Shown here: piece by piece, positions 33,650 to 45,840 of the stretch
Layout: the number at the start of each line of letters is the position of its first letter
How positions within the stretch are numbered: the first letter of the stretch is position 1
Assembly (NCBI GenBank): GCA_026214975.1
Contig: CM047810.1
Span: 92,892,316-92,956,315, forward strand
DNA from: Gentiana macrophylla
Lineage: Eukaryota > Streptophyta > Magnoliopsida > Gentianales > Gentianaceae
Reading direction: 5' to 3'
Length of the DNA: 64,000 nt
The notes under the pieces: model-generated
Databases searched by the model: none
What the model saw: only the letters and a program-made list of their open reading frames with translations
Told to the model about the DNA's origin: nothing
Made by a program: the position numbers and the translations under genes

Positions 33650-34974
33650 AGAGATACAAAGCCGGATTGGTTGCAGAAGGCTATACTTAGACATATGGCA
33701 TTGATTATCAAGAAATGTTTTCCCAGTTGTGAGAATTACTACAATAAGGACTCTACTGGCAGCAACAATAGCCAATAACTAGCATCTTCATCAAATGGAT
33801 GTCAACACAACTTTTTTACATGGGGACCTCCATGACGAAGTTTACATGCAGCTTCCCCCAGGGTTCAAGACAGATAAACCATAACAAGTTTACAGATTGA
33901 CCAAGTCTCTATATGGGTTAAAACAGGCCAGTATACAATGGAACTGCAAGATGACCGGGCCTCTAGAAAGATAAGGTTTTGTCCAGTCAAAGAATGACCA
34001 CAGTTTATTCAAAAAGAGATTAGGGCAATCCTTTATTCTTTTTTAGTCTATGCAGATGGCATTATAATAGTCAATCCTGATATCCAGTTAGTTCAGCAAG
34101 TCAAAGACAGCTTGCATAAAGAGTTTACTATCAAGGGTCTTGGAAAATTGAGATTGGGCATTGAAGCTACAAGAACTCCATAGGGTATTTTCATTTCTCA
34201 AAGGAATTACACCTTAAATCTTTTACAAGAATATGAGTTTTTGGGGGTCAAACCTGCAAAAACACCCATGGAGTCTAAGTAGACCATAAAACATGGAGAT
34301 TCAGTCTTATTAGATGACAGTAATGCATACAGATCCGTAGTTGGTAAGCAATCAACCTCATATTTACTTGACCGGATATAGCCTTTGCAGTTCAGGAACT
34401 GAGTCAGTTTTTAGACACACCTACTAAAAATCACATGAAGGATGCTCACAGATTACTGAGGTCTTTAAAGGCTAATCCAGGACAAGGAATCTTGTTTCGA
34501 GCAGAGAACAATCTTGTTTTGAAAATCTTCTTTGACAGTGACTAGGCTGGTTGTCATGAAACCAGAAAGTTAGTTTCAGGATACATGATGTTTCTGGGAG
34601 ATGCTCCTATTTCTTGGAAAGCAAAGAAGCAGACGACCATTGCAAGAAGCTCCTTAGAAGCTGAGTACAGGGTTATGGCTAATGTTGTTTGTGAACTTCA
34701 GTGGCTAGTTTATATTCTACAAGATTTACACATTCTTGTTCAGCTACCTGCCTTGCTGTTTTGTGAGAATGCCAGTGCTATGCACATTTCTCATAATCAT
34801 GTATTCCATGAGAGGACCAAACACATTGAAATTGATTGTCATGACGTAAATGACAAAGTCAAGTCGGGTCTTATCAAATTTCTACCTTTGAACACTAAAG
34901 AGCAAATTGTTGATATTCTCACAAAAGCCTTGGATTGGATGCATGACTCTTTTCTTATCTATTGGACAAGCTAG
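33650..34974 (+). pseudogene. Copia reverse transcriptase-RNase H of F
   Basis: Frames covering 33650-34480 give [71 protein letters not shown] and NYTLNLLQEYEFLGVKPAKTPMESK. 34585-34974 is an open RNase H frame: PISWKAKKQTTIARSSLEAEYRVMA, ALLFCENASAMHISHNHVFHERTKHIEIDCH, and IVDILTKAL. The YVDD motif appears as YADG, so polymerase activity would be lost even without the stops. Confidence 0.88.
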
Positions 34975-35063
34975 GGATTTCAAGATATGTCAACCAAATT
35001 CAAAGTAGCTAATGGAGTGCTAAGTGCAAGGTGATTCATGCATCACTCTCAAACTTGATGGGG

Positions 35064-35383
35064 TGTTACAATATATGGAATGTTGAGTGCAAGGTGAGCA
35101 ACTCAAAGATAGACAAGCAAACCGAGTATCATCAGCTGAGACACAGACTCAACAGAGTGCTGAGGGTTCAACAGGATGCATCAAGATGTGTTTTATATTG
35201 TTTGTGGTTAGAACGGTTATTCTGTTATAACTGCCATGTAACTTCTCTTAACTGATTCATGTGGTGTATGATAATATAAATACCCCATCATCAGCATCAT
35301 TGTTGCTTAACTCTTTGATTATTCTTGAGTAATAATACTTCCGCATTATATTTTGTTGTGTTCTTCAACACACAACTTTCAAC
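35064..35383 (+). repeat. 3' LTR of F
   Basis: A single copy in the window, placed by the upstream purine-rich GATGGGG and the TG...CA ends. TATAAATACC at 35275-35284 looks like its TATA box. The exact right end is uncertain. Confidence 0.55.
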
Positions 35384-35547
35384 ATATTGGGTGCTTAGTT
35401 ACAGATTGCTTGAGCATAGCAAGGGCTTTGCTTTTGTGTCATTTTATGTGTGTTAGGAGGGTAGGTAATAAACCAACTTATTTATTAGCTAAACGTGGAC
35501 TATCTAATTCTAGACCGGTAACTTGGGGGCTCTTTACCGCTGCCTGA
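35384..35547 (+). pseudogene. LINE-type RNase H fragment
   Basis: The frame reads CLSIARALLLCHFMCVRRVGNKPTYLLAKRGLSN, resembling the C-terminal end of the plant non-LTR retrotransposon RNase H domain (V.R..N..AH.LAK..L). It is only about 50 residues, with no upstream LINE sequence visible. Confidence 0.5.
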
Positions 35548-35695
35548 TGTTCTTGATGCTTGCATCGCTAATTTGGCATAGTAATATAAGTTGACCTTTT
35601 ATAGTAAGAAAATATAGGGGCGTACGGAAATTTATGGAATAAAATATTTAATAGAATTTTTGTCATTATTTATGCTTTCCCAAGTTTTAAATAAA

Positions 35696-36851
35696 GGGGA
35701 AAACACACATTACCTACCTATGGTTTACCATGTAGAGTCTTTACCTCCTTGTAGTTTAATAATATATGGTTTACCTTCTTATGCTTTGTCAAAAAACCTT
35801 AATCAAATTTCCGGCTATCAGATTTATTTTTCGGACTGAACATACTTATAAAATAATGTAATTCCCGAATGGCCCTTTTCTTTCTATTTGTTTCCAACTG
35901 CTGGTGTTTTCACGCCATTCCCAAATTAGGATTTCGATAGACGGGTGATTTTTGTGCGATTTTGGACCCAAGAACTGTGTTATACTGTGATTGATGATGT
36001 GAATATGGTGTTTAATTCGTTCTCACTATCGGAGGGGAGATTAAATGTTCCATTCTTTCTTTTCCCGGAGCATTTCTAATGAATGTTTTCTTGCTGCGAT
36101 TTGCTGCGATTTTGGTGTTAATTTTTCTATGTTTCATAGGTTTTCTTATGTAGATTACTGATGTTTGGCTTATGCACTTCAATTAATCAATCTTTGACTT
36201 ATTTCTTTGGCTACTAGTGTATAAGGAAAAAATGGCCTCATCAAATTCATGATAGATGATCTATAAATTTGCAGCAGAAAAGAATACTGTTAGCTTATAA
36301 GTCTTTAGACAAGAAAAGAAAATATTCGTAACTGGGATTTTTCTTCTTGTTTTTTTTTTTTTTTACAAAAGTATGAAAAGGACTAGAGTAATTATGACAT
36401 AAAAAATTCAACTATAGACGTCTAATCAGTAGAAGAAAAATATAATTTTGGTGGATTGCTTGGAATTGGATGCTACAAATTGGAGCTTTTTGCGGAAACC
36501 TGCAAGATCATTAGTTATTTTTAGGGCCAATATTAGTATTTCTTTGGTTCCAGCACTCTGTTTCTTCAAAGTGTTGCCGTAAAAGTTTTTGTTTAGAATT
36601 TTGGTTTAAAAAAAAATATAATTTGCTGCAATGGGAATGGCGTGAAAACACCAGCCGTTGGAAACATTTAGAAAGAAAAGGGCAGATCGGGAATCACAAA
36701 GTATCTTCTGTCGGAAAAATCATTCTGATGGCCGGAAATTTGATTAATGGTTTTTTGGCAAAGCATAGGGAGGTAAACCATATATTATTAAACCATAAGG
36801 GGGTAAATACTCTAAATGGTAAACCACAAGTAGGTAAAGTGTGTTTTCCCC
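35696..36851. mobile_element. Non-autonomous Mutator-like element with about 230-bp terminal inverted repeats
   Basis: Left end 35696-35930 (GGGGAAAACACACATTACC...) and right end 36620-36851 are inverted copies of each other. The flanks TTAAATAAA (35687-35695) and TTAAATAAA (36852-36860) are a perfect 9-base target duplication, the Mutator size. The roughly 690-bp interior has no recognisable gene, only AT-rich sequence. It would need a transposase from elsewhere. Confidence 0.92.
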
Positions 36852-36997
36852 TTAAATAAATTGTTGCCTTGAATATGATGAAGAATTGTATTTAAGTGTA
36901 CCCATACACAATGCGTACTTACACAAAATATGATTTATATTGTGATTCCTTTGTAGAACCATGAAGAGATCACATGAAGGAGTGGATTGGTGAAGTA

Positions 36998-37268
36998 CTC
37001 CCCGTCCCAAAATATAAGCCGCTAATGGTATTTGCACGCATTTTAAAAAAATGGTTAAATGTCATACTTTTTTAGGAGAAAAGCCTAAAACATCATTTTA
37101 CTATTATTAATGAAATGGTTATAAAGTAATGAAAAGTAGTTGGATTGTTAATAAATTAGGGATACGATAGATAAAAGAGTAACAAATGCTTCATTGGTAA
37201 TGTAGAATGACTTATATTCTGAGACAAACAAAAATGGTAGAGTGACTTATATTCTAGGACGGAGGGAG
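36998..37268. mobile_element. Stowaway-type MITE (Tc1/mariner)
   Basis: Begins CTCCCCGTCCCAAAATATAAG and ends CTTATATTCTAGGACGGAGGGAG, inverted copies of the standard Stowaway terminus, flanked by TA on each side (36996-36997 and 37269-37270). 271 bp, AT-rich, non-coding. Confidence 0.93.
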
Positions 37269-37270
37269 TA

Positions 37271-37611
37271 TATGAGTAATTTAGCTTCCCTTAGCGTCGT
37301 AGTAAGAATATTTTAGGGAGCATATTTTCACACAACACACACTATTTTGACCCAACATAATTCATATTGTGGTTGGTTGTTCGACTTAATTTTGATCATA
37401 ACTTAAGTGTTTTGTAGACCAAATACTGGGTCGAGAAAGCCTATTTCATACGTTCTTACCTAAATTCGCAAAAATTCAACATTATGCCTATATTTGGGCC
37501 AAAATAAATATGCACGAAAATTCGAAAGATAAAATTGGATAAAAAAAATACGTGTCTTTAAGACATTTTCTTTGTGTGAAAAGACATTCATATCATTTAT
37601 CCTTTTTATTT
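37271..37611. other. Spacer without recognisable feature
   Basis: AT-rich sequence between the MITE and element H. I see no gene or repeat structure. Confidence 0.5.
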
Positions 37612-37616
37612 GGACT

Positions 37617-38795
37617 TGTTGGAATAGGTGTATCGTGTGTGGAGTGATTTACGGAACAGATCCATAATTTACGGAAGAAATTACAAAATATTAAAGTAGA
37701 AAATAAATATTCGAACAAGAGATTATACGCATCAATTAGATCTAACAAAACAACTATTACCGTGCAGATCTAGCTCGAACAATAAACAATAAATAATACG
37801 ATGCATAAAACAAAGGACTAGACATCAAACCGAGGCGAGTAGTTACTCTTTCCTTAAGACAAATTGCTCGGTATGGTGCCCACGGTAGTAATAACTGTCT
37901 CCCCAAAATACAACGGCTTCACGCCCTCGGATTTAGAGGCACTTCAAAAATCCGAGCTCGGCGAGCTTCTTGAGTGCTCCGACTTCTCTTCGACTCAACA
38001 TGTAGATCTATATGACACTCTCTTTGTGGTGGAAAAGACAAGAGAAAACTGAATGAATAAACTTTCATCCATGGGGTTGTTTATATAGTGGAGAGGAGAG
38101 CCAATGCTTAAATCGATTACCCGAACACGTCACAAAACTTTTCCCTTGGAAAAGTTACTAATTCAAATTATGCTTAATTTTATTAAAAATTTCGAAATTA
38201 ATTAAGCTATTTTCGAAAATCAATTCCACACTGTGATTGGTTGGATGACGCATCTCTGAATTTTGATTGGTCGAATGACTCAATGAATTCTGATTGGTCG
38301 AATTACACAATCAAATTCCAAAATTAATTTTATAGTTAATTTCATAAAGAAATTTTGTCCAAAAAATTAATAGTAACACCCGAACCGAACCGAGCTCGAG
38401 CACGAGCCGAGCCGGACGGACGGCGGCGGCGCACGCGCGTGTGGAATTATCTAAGTCCTCCCTCTTGCACAAAAGTGCCTTGCCCCTTGGGGCACTTCTA
38501 TAAGAGACACACTAGCTCTTATCACTTGAGCACCCAACACTCAAATTACCAATGTGGGAGAATAGGGTGAGGTCCTCCCTTCAACTCTCATCTCCTACAT
38601 ATTTTCTACCAACTTTAACCATTAATTTCTCATTCACCCGATTTCCGAATCGAGTGATTCAAAAGCCCATCATCAACTACTCCATATGGAGTATTTAATG
38701 ATATCATTAACTCTCGATGACATACATCGGAGCCTATCTGTAATTAGCACTAAAGTTGACCGTTCAACCCTTCAAAAAGGGCTTTTTCTCCAACA
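37617..38795 (-). repeat. 3' LTR of H (left on plus strand)
   Basis: 1,179 bp. It contains a CG-rich island (about 38380-38440: GAACCGAACCGAGCTCGAG, GGACGGACGGCGGCGGCG) that is shortened in the other LTR (50175-50212). Confidence 0.93.
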
Positions 38796-39399
38796 ATCCC
38801 CCACATGAATGAAAATTAATGCAAATGCAAATGCAGACTCTAAAGAGAAGTCAGACGGAAAAATATTGCATCAGGAGAGGTAGCTTCTGGCCTTGAACCT
38901 GCCTTAGTGAAGTCTTATCGGATTTACTCGCTAATCGATGAACTAGGTCTTGAGCTGTTTCAACCTTTAGTGTAAACCAAGACAATCGTATTTCACACAA
39001 CATTTCCCTAGCACCTTTCGGTTCTCATGGTTGTGTCTGTCTCGCCCTGGACAACACTTGGTTTGAAAGTGCTTTGAGAATTTAAGCCTCAAAATCCTCT
39101 GAAGCGGCCCCACTTCGCACTTACATAGGTGACCTCCTATCAAGGGTATTCTGCCCTACCCCACTTGAATATCAAGGTATAGGAATCATTAAAAGCTAAG
39201 CTTAACCTCACCCACTGCAGATAGCACTCTTATTCTCTCAGAATGGATAAGTGCTGGACTGTTCCTTATAGTTTAGTTGTCCCTTTTGAACCATGATCTT
39301 GGGATCTCCAGTCAACATGGTTGGGTTGCCACTACAAGGAAACATGCGTAATAGGCTTCAGTCCCATTCCGGTTGTCAAGATTGACATCTGATCTCTAG

Positions 39400-40560
39400 C
39401 TAAAACTTTGTAAGCGGATCCGCAAGATTCTCCTTCGATCGCATATAATCGATGGAAATCAAACCAATAGAGATAAATTATTTTATGGTATTGTGTCTCC
39501 GGCATATGCGTCGAGACTTACCATTATACATACTATTTTTTGTCCTTCTGATAGTCAACTTACTATCGCAGTGTATGCTGATAGCATCCACTAGTATGGA
39601 ATATCCTCAAGAAAATTCCTAAGCCATTCAGCTTCTTCTCTAGCCTTATCTCAGGCTATAAACTTGGATTCCATTGTGGAATGAGCTATGCACGTTTATC
39701 TTATAGATTTCCAGGACACAGCAACACCACCAATCGGGGATAAGTATCCACTGGTGTATCCGATATCCAATTGGCATCATAGTATCTTTTTAATACTGCT
39801 TGATATCTCATATACCTTAATCCCAGACTCATAGTGTACTTCATGTGCCTCAACAGCCTATTTAAGGCTTTCCAATGTTTATGATCTGGATTGCTCGTGA
39901 ACCTACTTAGTTTGTTTATTACACATGCTAAGTTTGGTCATGTACAGGTTGTTATGTACATCAGACTTTCAATCACTTGCGAATATCTCAATTGATCCAC
40001 AGGTTCACCTCTGTTCTTGACTAAGTGCATACTTAGGTCAAGTGGAGTGCTCACTGGACTTCTATCAAAGATATTAAATCTTTCCAAAATAGACTCAATA
40101 TAATGAGTTTGTCACCACAAGTCCAACAAATATTCTAGAGATTTTACTCCATAGTGTCAAATCTGCAACTCCCAGGTCCTTCACATCGAAGTTCCTTGTC
40201 AATATCTTTATCGTATTCATGATACTCTCATGAGTACTTCCCATTATTGGCATGTCGTAGACATACTATCACAAAGGTGTGTTCTTAACGACAACATAAT
40301 ATTGCCAAACTCGATTTGCCATTGCTCTGGCTAACATTCGAGCCTGCAGAGAGACTTAACAAGTCCACACACCTTACTCTCTTGTCTTGGAACTACGAAC
40401 CCATCTGGTTGTTCCAAGTAAATCTCTTCTTTTAACTCACCATAACCATCCATTTGAAGTATTTCTATGTTATAGATTCTAGCTATATTTATAAGAACCC
40501 TTATATAAGTAATTCTCATAACCGGTGAGTAAAAAGTCAAGGCATTCTTTCTATCGATAC
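39400..40560 (-). pseudogene. Copia reverse transcriptase and RNase H of H
   Basis: Minus-strand frame 40540-40331 gives SPVMRITYIRVLINIARIYN, IEILQMDGYGELKEEIYLEQ and PDGFVVPRQESKVCGLVKSL, the palm start of copia reverse transcriptase (usual form: HQMDVKTAFLNGEL). Further left are SQVIESLMYITT, VHYESGIKVYEI and, as RNase H, IAHSTMESKFIA ... EEAEWLRNFLEDIPY and REENLADPLTK-like sequence, in alternating frames. There are multiple stops; the YVDD box is not clearly preserved. Confidence 0.82.
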
Positions 40561-40899
40561 CCTCGGGCTACAAACAACGCCTTACCATAAATACATCAAC
40601 CTTTAACTTCTTCTTGAAGATCCACTTGGAAACCAACCAACTTCCAAGTGTGGTTTTGCATGGCGGATTTTATTTCACTACATATAGCTTCTTTCCAGAA
40701 AGGAGCTTATGGACTTGACATTGCCTCAGCATATGTCCTGGGTTCATTTTCTACCACATAGGTCAGAAAATCAGGAGCAAAGGACTTTGGAGTCCAAGCC
40801 TTTACACTACAATGAGGCTCCTCAAGTTCTTGAGGATGACACTCTTCTTCAGACTCACATGTCCGCTTACTCAAGCTTGATTCTTCTTTTCCTTATATG

Positions 40900-41560
40900 G
40901 AAAGAGATCGTCAAGGAACACACATTCTTAGACTCGATGATGACATGTTCATGTACATCATTGATATCTGATTTATGCACCAAAAACAATAGGCACTAAT
41001 GATTTTAGGTCCTATTTCTACTTGCTTTGGTTTAGGTACTTCTACCTTAGCCAAACACCCCCACATTTCCAAGAATTTGTAGCTAGACCTTGGTCTTTCC
41101 ACAACTCATACGGGGTGTCATCCTTCCTCTTTGAAGGAATCTTGTTCAGAATGAATTCTGTTGAGAGGACTACTCCCCCCCCCACAAGTTCTAAGGTAAA
41201 CCCGAACTTATCAACATAGCACCCATCAACTCTTTAAGAGTTTGGTTCTTGCATGTAGCAATCCCACATGACTGAGGTGTGTATAGGGTAGTTGTTTGAT
41301 GAATGATGCCGGGCCCTTAGCAAGACTCATGAAACAATACCTCATATCCACCACCAAAATCACTACAGATACATCTCACCCGTTTGCTATGTTTATTCTC
41401 ACATTCATTCTGACAACCCTCAAGGCATCACGAGCCTTATCTTTACTTTCAAAGATAAAACCACGCAACATCGGTGCTGTACCCAATACAAGTAGCGAGA
41501 TACTTTTATCACCTCACAGGTTACACAAATCTAGAGGTTACGTGTTCCTTTCTACCGTTG
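40900..41560 (-). pseudogene. Copia integrase of H
   Basis: Read right to left: LRGFIFESKDKARDALRVVR, a GGGYEVLFHE core piece (second Asp region), GIIHQTTTLYTPQSCGIATCKNQTLKELMGAMLISSGL and DTPYELWKD, then ERPRSSYKFLEMWGCLAKVEVPKPKQVEIGPK (41102-41000). The wording is typical of plant copia integrase. A 9-base C run at 41175-41183 breaks the frame. Confidence 0.82.
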
Positions 41561-43044
41561 GAAACGGTGAGTTTGCCAACATGGCTTTAATACATACTTG
41601 ACACTAGTGATTGGGATCAACTTTCAATTTGGGTAACAACTCCATGTTCATCAGTGAATTTGAAAGGTGCAAGTCCTAGTCAGTGTGTCACAAGCATGAT
41701 TACCCAAGCGTATAAGCGGATCTTAAAGCCAATCTCACTGGCTTTCTACAGAGCATCACTTTTGTGCTCAACGGACAGTTTCACTGTCAACATACTGATC
41801 AACTTGGTTGATCATTTACAGCATCGTTCGTTGCACCACCAAACTTCTGCATCCAAGGGATGAGATTAGCCGGTCACTGGTGCTACGTCTAGTGCTACAA
41901 CAGGAACGTACACTCGTGTCAAAACAGACACAGCCACATTTGGATTCACCTCGCTGTATCATTTCATTTAAGTTCAACACACAGAAGATCGACAAAATTA
42001 TTATACGGTTTGTTCTTCAAACAAATTCACAAACTAATTCAAACTATATCATAAGAGGAAAACACAACACTATCACAACAGGGAAGCCGGTTGCATACTC
42101 TAACGGAGGTATTGCACTACGCTTAGACATAAACACTTGTTCGATTTCCACCGACGTTATTATCAATCCTTTAATTATACGTGAAATCATAGATTCTTCA
42201 AGGATTTTCGATACAAGGAATCATCCAAGATAACTATTTAGTTACCAAACTGTAAGAATACAATTGTATCCACAAACCAACAGAGACACCATATAGTACT
42301 GCTCGGCTCATACGATGAGTATTAACATCAAAGGCACCAATAAGGTAGATGAAGCAACGGGTTTCCTCGGCAAAAAGATCCTGATATAACCAATTACTTT
42401 ATCAACTTTTGTAAGGGAGGACAACCGTATGAAACAAAGAAATTATTCTTAGTTCTCAAGTGACATATGAAACAAATACCACAAAGTGAATATGATAATG
42501 CATATGACCCAGCATTCAAGTAACTAGACCATGGTATTTCATCACCATGTATATATATCCCTATTTATTAGCTGAAACACACATATTCTCAGGAATCATG
42601 AGCCGGAACTATATCAACGACAACTAGGAGTTATCAATTAGGTATGTCCCATGAAAGGGCTATTCTCAGATTCACAATATCACTTATAAATCCACTAGCT
42701 ACCAAATCAGCTAACCAAGAAATAGTACAAGTCATAAAAAATTCTCAAAAAAAAAAGATAGCATATCACAAATATTATTATCAAAGAGACTACATCTATG
42801 TCCACGAAAGCATTTTTTACGGTCTGAGAGTTAATTTTTTTTTTTTTTTAATTTTTAATTAATAGAATGTATTCAATTATCTTCCTTGATTATTGGAATA
42901 CCATAATAACATCAGATGAACAGTAAAGTAATTTGGATGCCTAATAGGGACACGCATGAGTAGGCACAATCCAAATATAATCCAATTTACCTCAGTAGAA
43001 CAAACTACATCAAATTTCCTTTATTATTATTTTTTTTTTTTTTT
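41561..43044 (-). other. 5' interior of H without recognisable gag
   Basis: I cannot recognise gag or protease here. The plus-strand open frames in this stretch look like chance. T-runs end at the nested transposon (43031-43044). Confidence 0.45.
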
Positions 43045-43165
43045 GGTATTTGTTTATAAGGACTAGTTTGAGTATTTAATTAGGCATTTAGGACACACTT
43101 AAATCTTATTTGGTTATAAGGACAAAATAACACTTATTAGACAAAATTAGCCCCATCACTCTTTA
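43045..43165 (+). repeat. Left terminal inverted repeat of element I
   Basis: Pairs with 49110-49232. Blocks AATTAGGCATTTAGGACAC and CTTATTTGGTTATAAGGAC are the best conserved. Confidence 0.75.
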
Positions 43166-43880
43166 AACAAATTTTTTTATTTTCGGATCCAGCAAATAAA
43201 AAATATAGAAAGAAAAGACGTACCATTCACATCGTCCATGGCCTGGTAGCTTCAATGGCCGATTCCGGCCGCCGGACTGTGACGACTACCGCCGATCTTA
43301 GCCCCAGTCCCTCCCTCTTCCCCAAAATGGTGACCGGAATCCACCTTAAATAGGCTGTCATCGGCCTATCCTCCATGGCAGATTTGGCCAGACCTCATTC
43401 AGATCCGATTATTCTTCCCCGGAGCCTTTAGTTACGACAGATAAAATAGAAGAATGCAAGGAAATTTATGTATTTAAAAGCAATATAAATGCACTTGATG
43501 GAATTGGCCTTGAGTCATCTCCAACTCCGATGACTTACTGGAGCTGCTGGTGATATATTGCTTTTGAATGACCTCTATTGTTTTATTTTTTTCCTGTCTA
43601 ATTTGGAATTATAATTTCTAGTGAATATTAGTTACGTATGCACCATTACATTTGCTTTGAGATGAATGCCAATTATAACTTTTTTTTTACAAATGCTACT
43701 TGCGAGAACCTGCATTTTCTTGATTTGGGGAATGACGTGTTTTTCGGGGAATTCTCGGAGTCTTTAACTAGGTTTGTTGTTGGGTTTGAGTTTGATTTGA
43801 GAGAACATAAGTGTAGTGACATGAATTTGCTCGCGGGAGTTTGAGTGTGATTTGGAATAAAATTTGGGTGTCGAGTGGCC
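43166..43880. other. Subterminal region of I
   Basis: A GC-richer stretch (43225-43440) followed by AT-rich sequence. The short frames at 43638-43882 match nothing I know. Confidence 0.4.
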
Positions 43881-43980
43881 ACATCATTGCATGTGGTGTC
43901 ACGTCATAAATTATTGTTGTCATTGGGTGTTACTTAATAATATATTGGTGTCATTGAGTGCCACTGTATAAGGTGTCACT

Positions 43981-44125
43981 TCATAAAATAAGATATCAAA
44001 ATAAAAAAGACGAAAAAAATATGAATTATGGTGAAAGAATTATGTTGATCGTAGTTTTATATCAAAAGATATAGCCATTTGAAATCAATTTTATGAAGCA
44101 AAGAAATCGATAATATAAAATTAAG
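43981..44125. repeat. Direct repeat pair inside I (copy 1; copy 2 at 44371-44510)
   Basis: About 140 bp sharing AATTATGGTGAAAGAATTAT and GTAGTTTTATATCAAAAGAT with few differences. Both copies follow the word GTCACTTCATAAAAT, so the duplication included part of the minisatellite. Confidence 0.8.
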
Positions 44126-44139
44126 TCAAAAAATATCAA

Positions 44140-45010
44140 ATGTCATCAGCGGTGTCACTTCATCAAATATCACAAAGATCGCGATGGTCATCGATCGCGT
44201 TGTTTGGCCTTTGATCGGGGAGGTCGATGATCGCGTTAGTCAACGATCACGCGGTGGTCATTTTGATCGGGTGGTCACTATAAGGTCTCACTTCATAAAA
44301 TATTGTTGTCATTGAGTATCACTTCATAAAATGTTTGTGTTATTGAGTGTCACTGTATAAAATGTCACTTCATAAAATGAGATCAAAATGAAGAGGACGA
44401 AAAAATATAAATTATGGTGAAAGAATTATGTTGATCGTAGTTTTATATCAAAAGATATAGCCGTTTGAAGTCGATTTTATAAAGAAAAAAATCGATTTCA
44501 CGAAATTAAGTGGGAAAAATATAAGCGGTGTCTCTACATCACGGTGTGCGCGATCGTGTGTCTGCATTGGAGGTGATCAACTGTCATGGTGTCAACTTCA
44601 TCGCGGTGTCTTTGTGTCACGGTGTCACTTCATCGCGGTGTCTCTGCAGATCGCAGGTGTCACTTCATCGCGTATCTCGCATCGCGTGTGTCTCGCATTG
44701 CGGTGTCTTTGGAATGCGGTGTCACTTGATTGTGATGTCTCGCCTCGCGGTGTCTCTGCCCGTATAACATCACGATGTCTACGCATCGTCTTTGTCATTA
44801 CTTCATCATTTGTGTTTACGTGATCGGGGATGGTCACTTTACATCGCGGTGTCTGCAGATCTGTGGTGGTCACTACATCGTGGTGTCTCGTGATCGGAGG
44901 TGGCCACCTTTGTATCAAGGTGGTCAATGGATTTGGGATGGTCAATGCATCGCGGTGTCATTTCAGTGCATATACTTGTCATTCTTTAACAATGTGATTT
45001 TTGGCATTGC
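44140..45010. repeat. Left minisatellite block of I
   Basis: Degenerate 16-17-base words such as GGTGTCACTTCATCGC, GGTGTCTCTGCATCGC and GATCGGGGATGGTCAC. CG dinucleotides often appear as TG or CA variants. Confidence 0.8.
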
Positions 45011-45309
45011 ATCGCGTCGATTTTGCGAAGAAAATTTTGATTTTCAGAAATAATGTTGTATGAGCAAAAATCAAATGTCACTGCATAAATCATTTCAAAT
45101 GTCACTGCATACTACCGCGATATAGGCATAAAGTGGAATTTTCCAATCAATTATTTTCTTTGATCTTCCACAAAAAATTCAGAAATTGCTCGATCTTCCA
45201 CTACAATTCGGTGCTTTTTTAGGGTCAATTTGGTGTTTTGAGAAGTTGTAGAATACAAAATTCCAGCTTTGTTGTGTATGGATTTTATCTTGTAATAAAA
45301 TTCACCCAC

Positions 45310-45425
45310 CACAGCAGGATTCTCGAATTGATCTTGCTGAATTGAAAGCTCTGTTATTGAGAAAACTTGGCCCAGTTATGTCCAAGCACTACTTTAATTA
45401 TTTAAACAGATTGTTGAACTTGAAT
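45310..45425 (+). pseudogene. Fragment resembling a plant SAGA-complex ADA1/Tada1 N-terminus, carried by element I
   Basis: The frame reads RIDLAELKALLLRKLGPVMS followed by KHYFNYLNRLLNLN, close to the conserved N-terminal helix pair of plant SAGA-Tad1/ADA1-type proteins (IDLAELK..I.KKLG...S..YF..LNR.L.LK). ADA1 is a core subunit of the SAGA histone-acetyltransferase coactivator. Similarity stops after about 35 residues. Preceding sequence looks like a 5' leader. It is probably a captured host-gene piece. The family assignment is from memory of the motif. Confidence 0.55.
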
Positions 45426-45840
45426 ATAGTCCTCAGTCCTCACTTTTCTGTTATTTTGTCATCGTTTTTTTATCAATCATTGAGTTTGATACGTTGTTCT
45501 TTAATACATTTATATGTCTTCTTTGATGTTTTTGTTGAATCGTCTTTGATTGGTTTTGAGTAAAATGGATGACAAGCTCAGGGATTTTCACTCGTGTATG
45601 CTTCTGACTTTTATGCCGAAAAGCGTATGACAAAAATTCTGCTAGATTTTGGTTATGGATGAAATAGTATAAAATATATTCTAAATGACTTTTCGGGTTT
45701 TAATCCTTTTGGTGAGTTGATATTATAAAAGGTGCTTATCTGAGAAATGCAAAATCACTCTTTTTCTCTTTTTCTTTTTGACTTTGTAGATGATTTTAAA
45801 GTATATTACCATGTATGATTTTTTTCCCTTGATCCTGTAG

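Larger units (their letters stand above)
33642..35383 (+). mobile_element. Element F: Ty1/copia remnant (reverse transcriptase to 3' LTR)
   Basis: The coding frame starts abruptly at E's LTR with SAERYKAGLVAEGYTQ-like sequence and continues through reverse transcriptase ([24 protein letters not shown]; decayed catalytic box read as LLVYADGIII near 34047) and RNase H. A purine tract (GATGGGG) and an LTR beginning TGTTACAATATATGG (35064) end it. The LTR ends at CAACA, 35370 or 35383. The 5' half is to the left of E, outside the window. Confidence 0.8.

Noticed and set aside
33786..34480. Possible active copia reverse transcriptase in F
   Set aside because: The catalytic YVDD reads YADG and several stops are present.
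44528..45053. Plus- and minus-strand frames in the left minisatellite block
   Set aside because: Same repeat translation as the main array.
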